This document shows positions 62,844 through 64,000 of a stretch of 64,000 nucleotides of DNA, piece by piece. Position 1 is the stretch's first letter; the number at the start of each line of letters is the position of its first letter. A program made the position numbers and the translations under genes. The notes beneath the pieces were generated by a model. That model ran no database searches, was not told where the DNA came from, and was given only the letters and a program-made list of their open reading frames with translations. Source of the stretch: Clostridium kluyveri (GTDB lineage: Bacteria; Bacillota; Clostridia; Clostridiales; Clostridiaceae). The stretch is taken from assembly GCF_001902295.1 (NCBI RefSeq), contig NZ_CP018335.1:2604001-2668000 (forward strand). The letters run 5' to 3'.

Positions 62844-63671
62844 TTATTGCCAATTTATTTCCATACCAACACCCACTTCCCCTATAGGTAAGGATTTATA
62901 CATTTCTGCTTTAACCTGAAAAGAAGTACAGTGACAAGGATATAATTCTTTTATATTATTTTTCTTTAAATACTCAATGGTTCTAACAGCTTGAGAATTC
63001 ACCTCAAATAAATGTAGCCCTCCTATAATTCCAAACATCCTGTTATCACCGCAAACCTTTTTAGCATATTCTGCTATATTGCATATGCCGCTGTAGGAGC
63101 ATCCTGTGATAATATAAATCCCCTTTTCACCTTTATACACAAGTGCGGTATCATCCATCGAATAGTCATCAATTGAAATCTCGCCAAAAGACTGTTTACC
63201 AATGGGTTTTGTATTTTCAAAATTATTCGTTCTTGGCATTTCACCTAAAAAAGTTATATTTTTGCTTACTTTTTTAGGTTTTTTTGAAAGAATTAAATTA
63301 CACTTTTTCTTTAACTCTTTTTTTAGCATAGGAGAACAAATTCTAAAACTTTCTACTGTTTTTTCTTTAAAGGCATCAGTGTGTGCAATTATGGAAATAT
63401 TATTTCTATAATTTTGCTGAAAATAATACTTCAATCCCCCTGTATGATCATCATGTCTATGTGAAATGACAATTGTATCTATATTTTTTAAATCCACACC
63501 TAAAGCAGTTGAATTTTTCAAAAATATATCTGAATATCCCACATCAAATAAGAGTCTGGTATCTTCATCTTCAATATAATAACACACGGAAGGTTCCCCA
63601 TAATAATATTCATCTATATATGTATTGTTATCTACTAAAACCTTTAATTTCATTTCACCACTCGTTTCCAT
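62844..63671 (-). CDS. MBL-fold metallohydrolase
   Basis: A 275-residue (or 269 from the second Met) metallo-beta-lactamase-fold protein. The metal motif HRHDDHTGG (HxHxDH) is at about residue 71 and GIIGGLHLFEVN and CHCTSFQVKAEMY supply C-terminal ligands. It resembles the dihydropterin-methyl-aminobenzene phosphate synthase-like MBL group. The start is METSGE at 63671 or MKLKVLV at 63653; ribosome sites are weak for both. It is the intact partner of several decayed copies nearby. The substrate is unknown. Confidence 0.85.
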   Translation of the reverse strand: METSGEMKLKVLVDNNTYIDEYYYGEPSVCYYIEDEDTRLLFDVGYSDIFLKNSTALGVDLKNIDTIVISHRHDDHTGGLKYYFQQNYRNNISIIAHTDAFKEKTVESFRICSPMLKKELKKKCNLILSKKPKKVSKNITFLGEMPRTNNFENTKPIGKQSFGEISIDDYSMDDTALVYKGEKGIYIITGCSYSGICNIAEYAKKVCGDNRMFGIIGGLHLFEVNSQAVRTIEYLKKNNIKELYPCHCTSFQVKAEMYKSLPIGEVGVGMEINWQ

Positions 63672-63687
63672 CTATCCTATTATAAAT

Positions 63688-64000
63688 TTAAAATCTCCAG
63701 GAAGCAGCTTCTAACTGCATTTCAGTCATGTGCTTATATATTCCCCCTTTTTTAACTAATTTATCATGAGTGCCTTGCTCGGCCACAACGCCGTCCTTTA
63801 ACACTACAATTTTATCAGCTCCCGCTACTGTTCTCATTCTATGTGCAATAATAAGTACCGTTTTATTTTGAATAAGCCTAGATAATGACTCCTGTATCAT
63901 GGTTTCATTTTCAACATCTAGTGAAGCAGTTGCCTCGTCCAACAATATAATAGGTGCATCTTTCAGAAATGCCCTGGCAATAGATATTCTTTGGCGTTCA
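63688..64000 (-). CDS. ABC transporter ATP-binding/permease protein, C-terminal part
   Basis: The end of a larger ABC exporter half-transporter running beyond the window. Visible: RQRISIARAFLKDAPIILLD (end of signature and Walker B), EATASLD, switch His in LIIAHRMRTV and a C-terminal GTHDKLVKKGGIYKHM. These are typical of MsbA/LmrA-like drug or lipid exporters. The membrane domain is outside the window. Confidence 0.93.
   Translation of the reverse strand, partial: ERQRISIARAFLKDAPIILLDEATASLDVENETMIQESLSRLIQNKTVLIIAHRMRTVAGADKIVVLKDGVVAEQGTHDKLVKKGGIYKHMTEMQLEAASWRF

Noticed and set aside
52056..64000. Search for cas genes near the array
   Set aside because: All genes beside the array are RM, radical SAM, repair or transporter genes; none resembles Cas1, Cas3 or Cascade subunits.
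1..64000. tRNA and rRNA genes
   Set aside because: No cloverleaf with the GTTCGA-type arm and no conserved rRNA segment was recognised on either strand.

Overview
The window is an AT-rich, gene-dense chromosomal segment of a spore-forming, amino-acid-fermenting Firmicute, almost certainly a Clostridium. The evidence is three small acid-soluble spore protein genes (two alpha/beta type, one SspH type), a complete D-proline reductase (Stickland) operon, clostridial-type Shine-Dalgarno sites, frequent TTG/GTG starts, a T-box leader before asnB and a CRISPR repeat of the clostridial type I-B class. I cannot name the species. No rRNA, tRNA or cas gene was seen.

Layout. 1-2.5 kb: start of a membrane protein and an IS30-like element with a 20-21 bp repeat array at its right end. 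2.5-9.1 kb: small regulator/membrane-protein pairs, a polysaccharide deacetylase, a PPQGR-repeat protein, two alpha/beta SASP genes, a broken esterase and several dispersed intergenic repeats. 9.1-19.4 kb: the proline-reductase operon (prdC, prdA, a 61-codon gene, prdB, prdF, an EamA exporter), divergent from a LysR regulator that is followed by a polar amino-acid ABC transporter and a cytidylate-kinase-like gene. PrdB has Cys where characterised PrdB has selenocysteine. 19.5-25.1 kb: a PadR module, a TetR-controlled MacB-type ABC exporter and a flavodoxin. 25.2-37.8 kb: a Ca2+-type P-ATPase, sspH, an ECF-sigma/ABC operon, a Cd/Zn-type P-ATPase, a phosphoesterase, a CDP-alcohol phosphatidyltransferase and a cyclophilin. 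37.9-46.1 kb: an M3 peptidase, T-box plus asnB, a J-like/TPR/SEC-C protein, a LysM protein and an ECF sigma/anti-sigma pair.

46.6-64 kb is the accessory and defence region. A type I restriction-modification operon (hsdR, hsdM, hsdS) carries an AAA ATPase and a PD-(D/E)XK-like nuclease between hsdR and hsdM, with a further nuclease-like gene after hsdS. It is followed by a 10-spacer CRISPR array lacking cas genes, transcribed leftwards. To its right lies an XRE / radical SAM / HemN-like radical SAM / metallo-beta-lactamase-fold cluster. The block running from the leader-proximal CRISPR repeat through this cluster occurs twice (56.4-60.0 and 61.9-63.7 kb), and the two copies have decayed in a partly complementary way. 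AlkD-like and Dam-like genes lie between them.

Mobile and repeat content is high. A family of short structured elements resembling IS200/IS605 ends or solo omega-RNAs occurs at about 7.5, 25.2, 28.3 and 62.3 kb. The 28.3 kb copy is split by a 236-bp MITE-like element with terminal inverted repeats and a 12-bp target duplication. Three strong operators stand out: a 44-bp perfect palindrome before the TetR gene, a 36-bp inverted repeat between prdC and lysR, and a 36-bp inverted repeat before the XRE gene at 56.9 kb.
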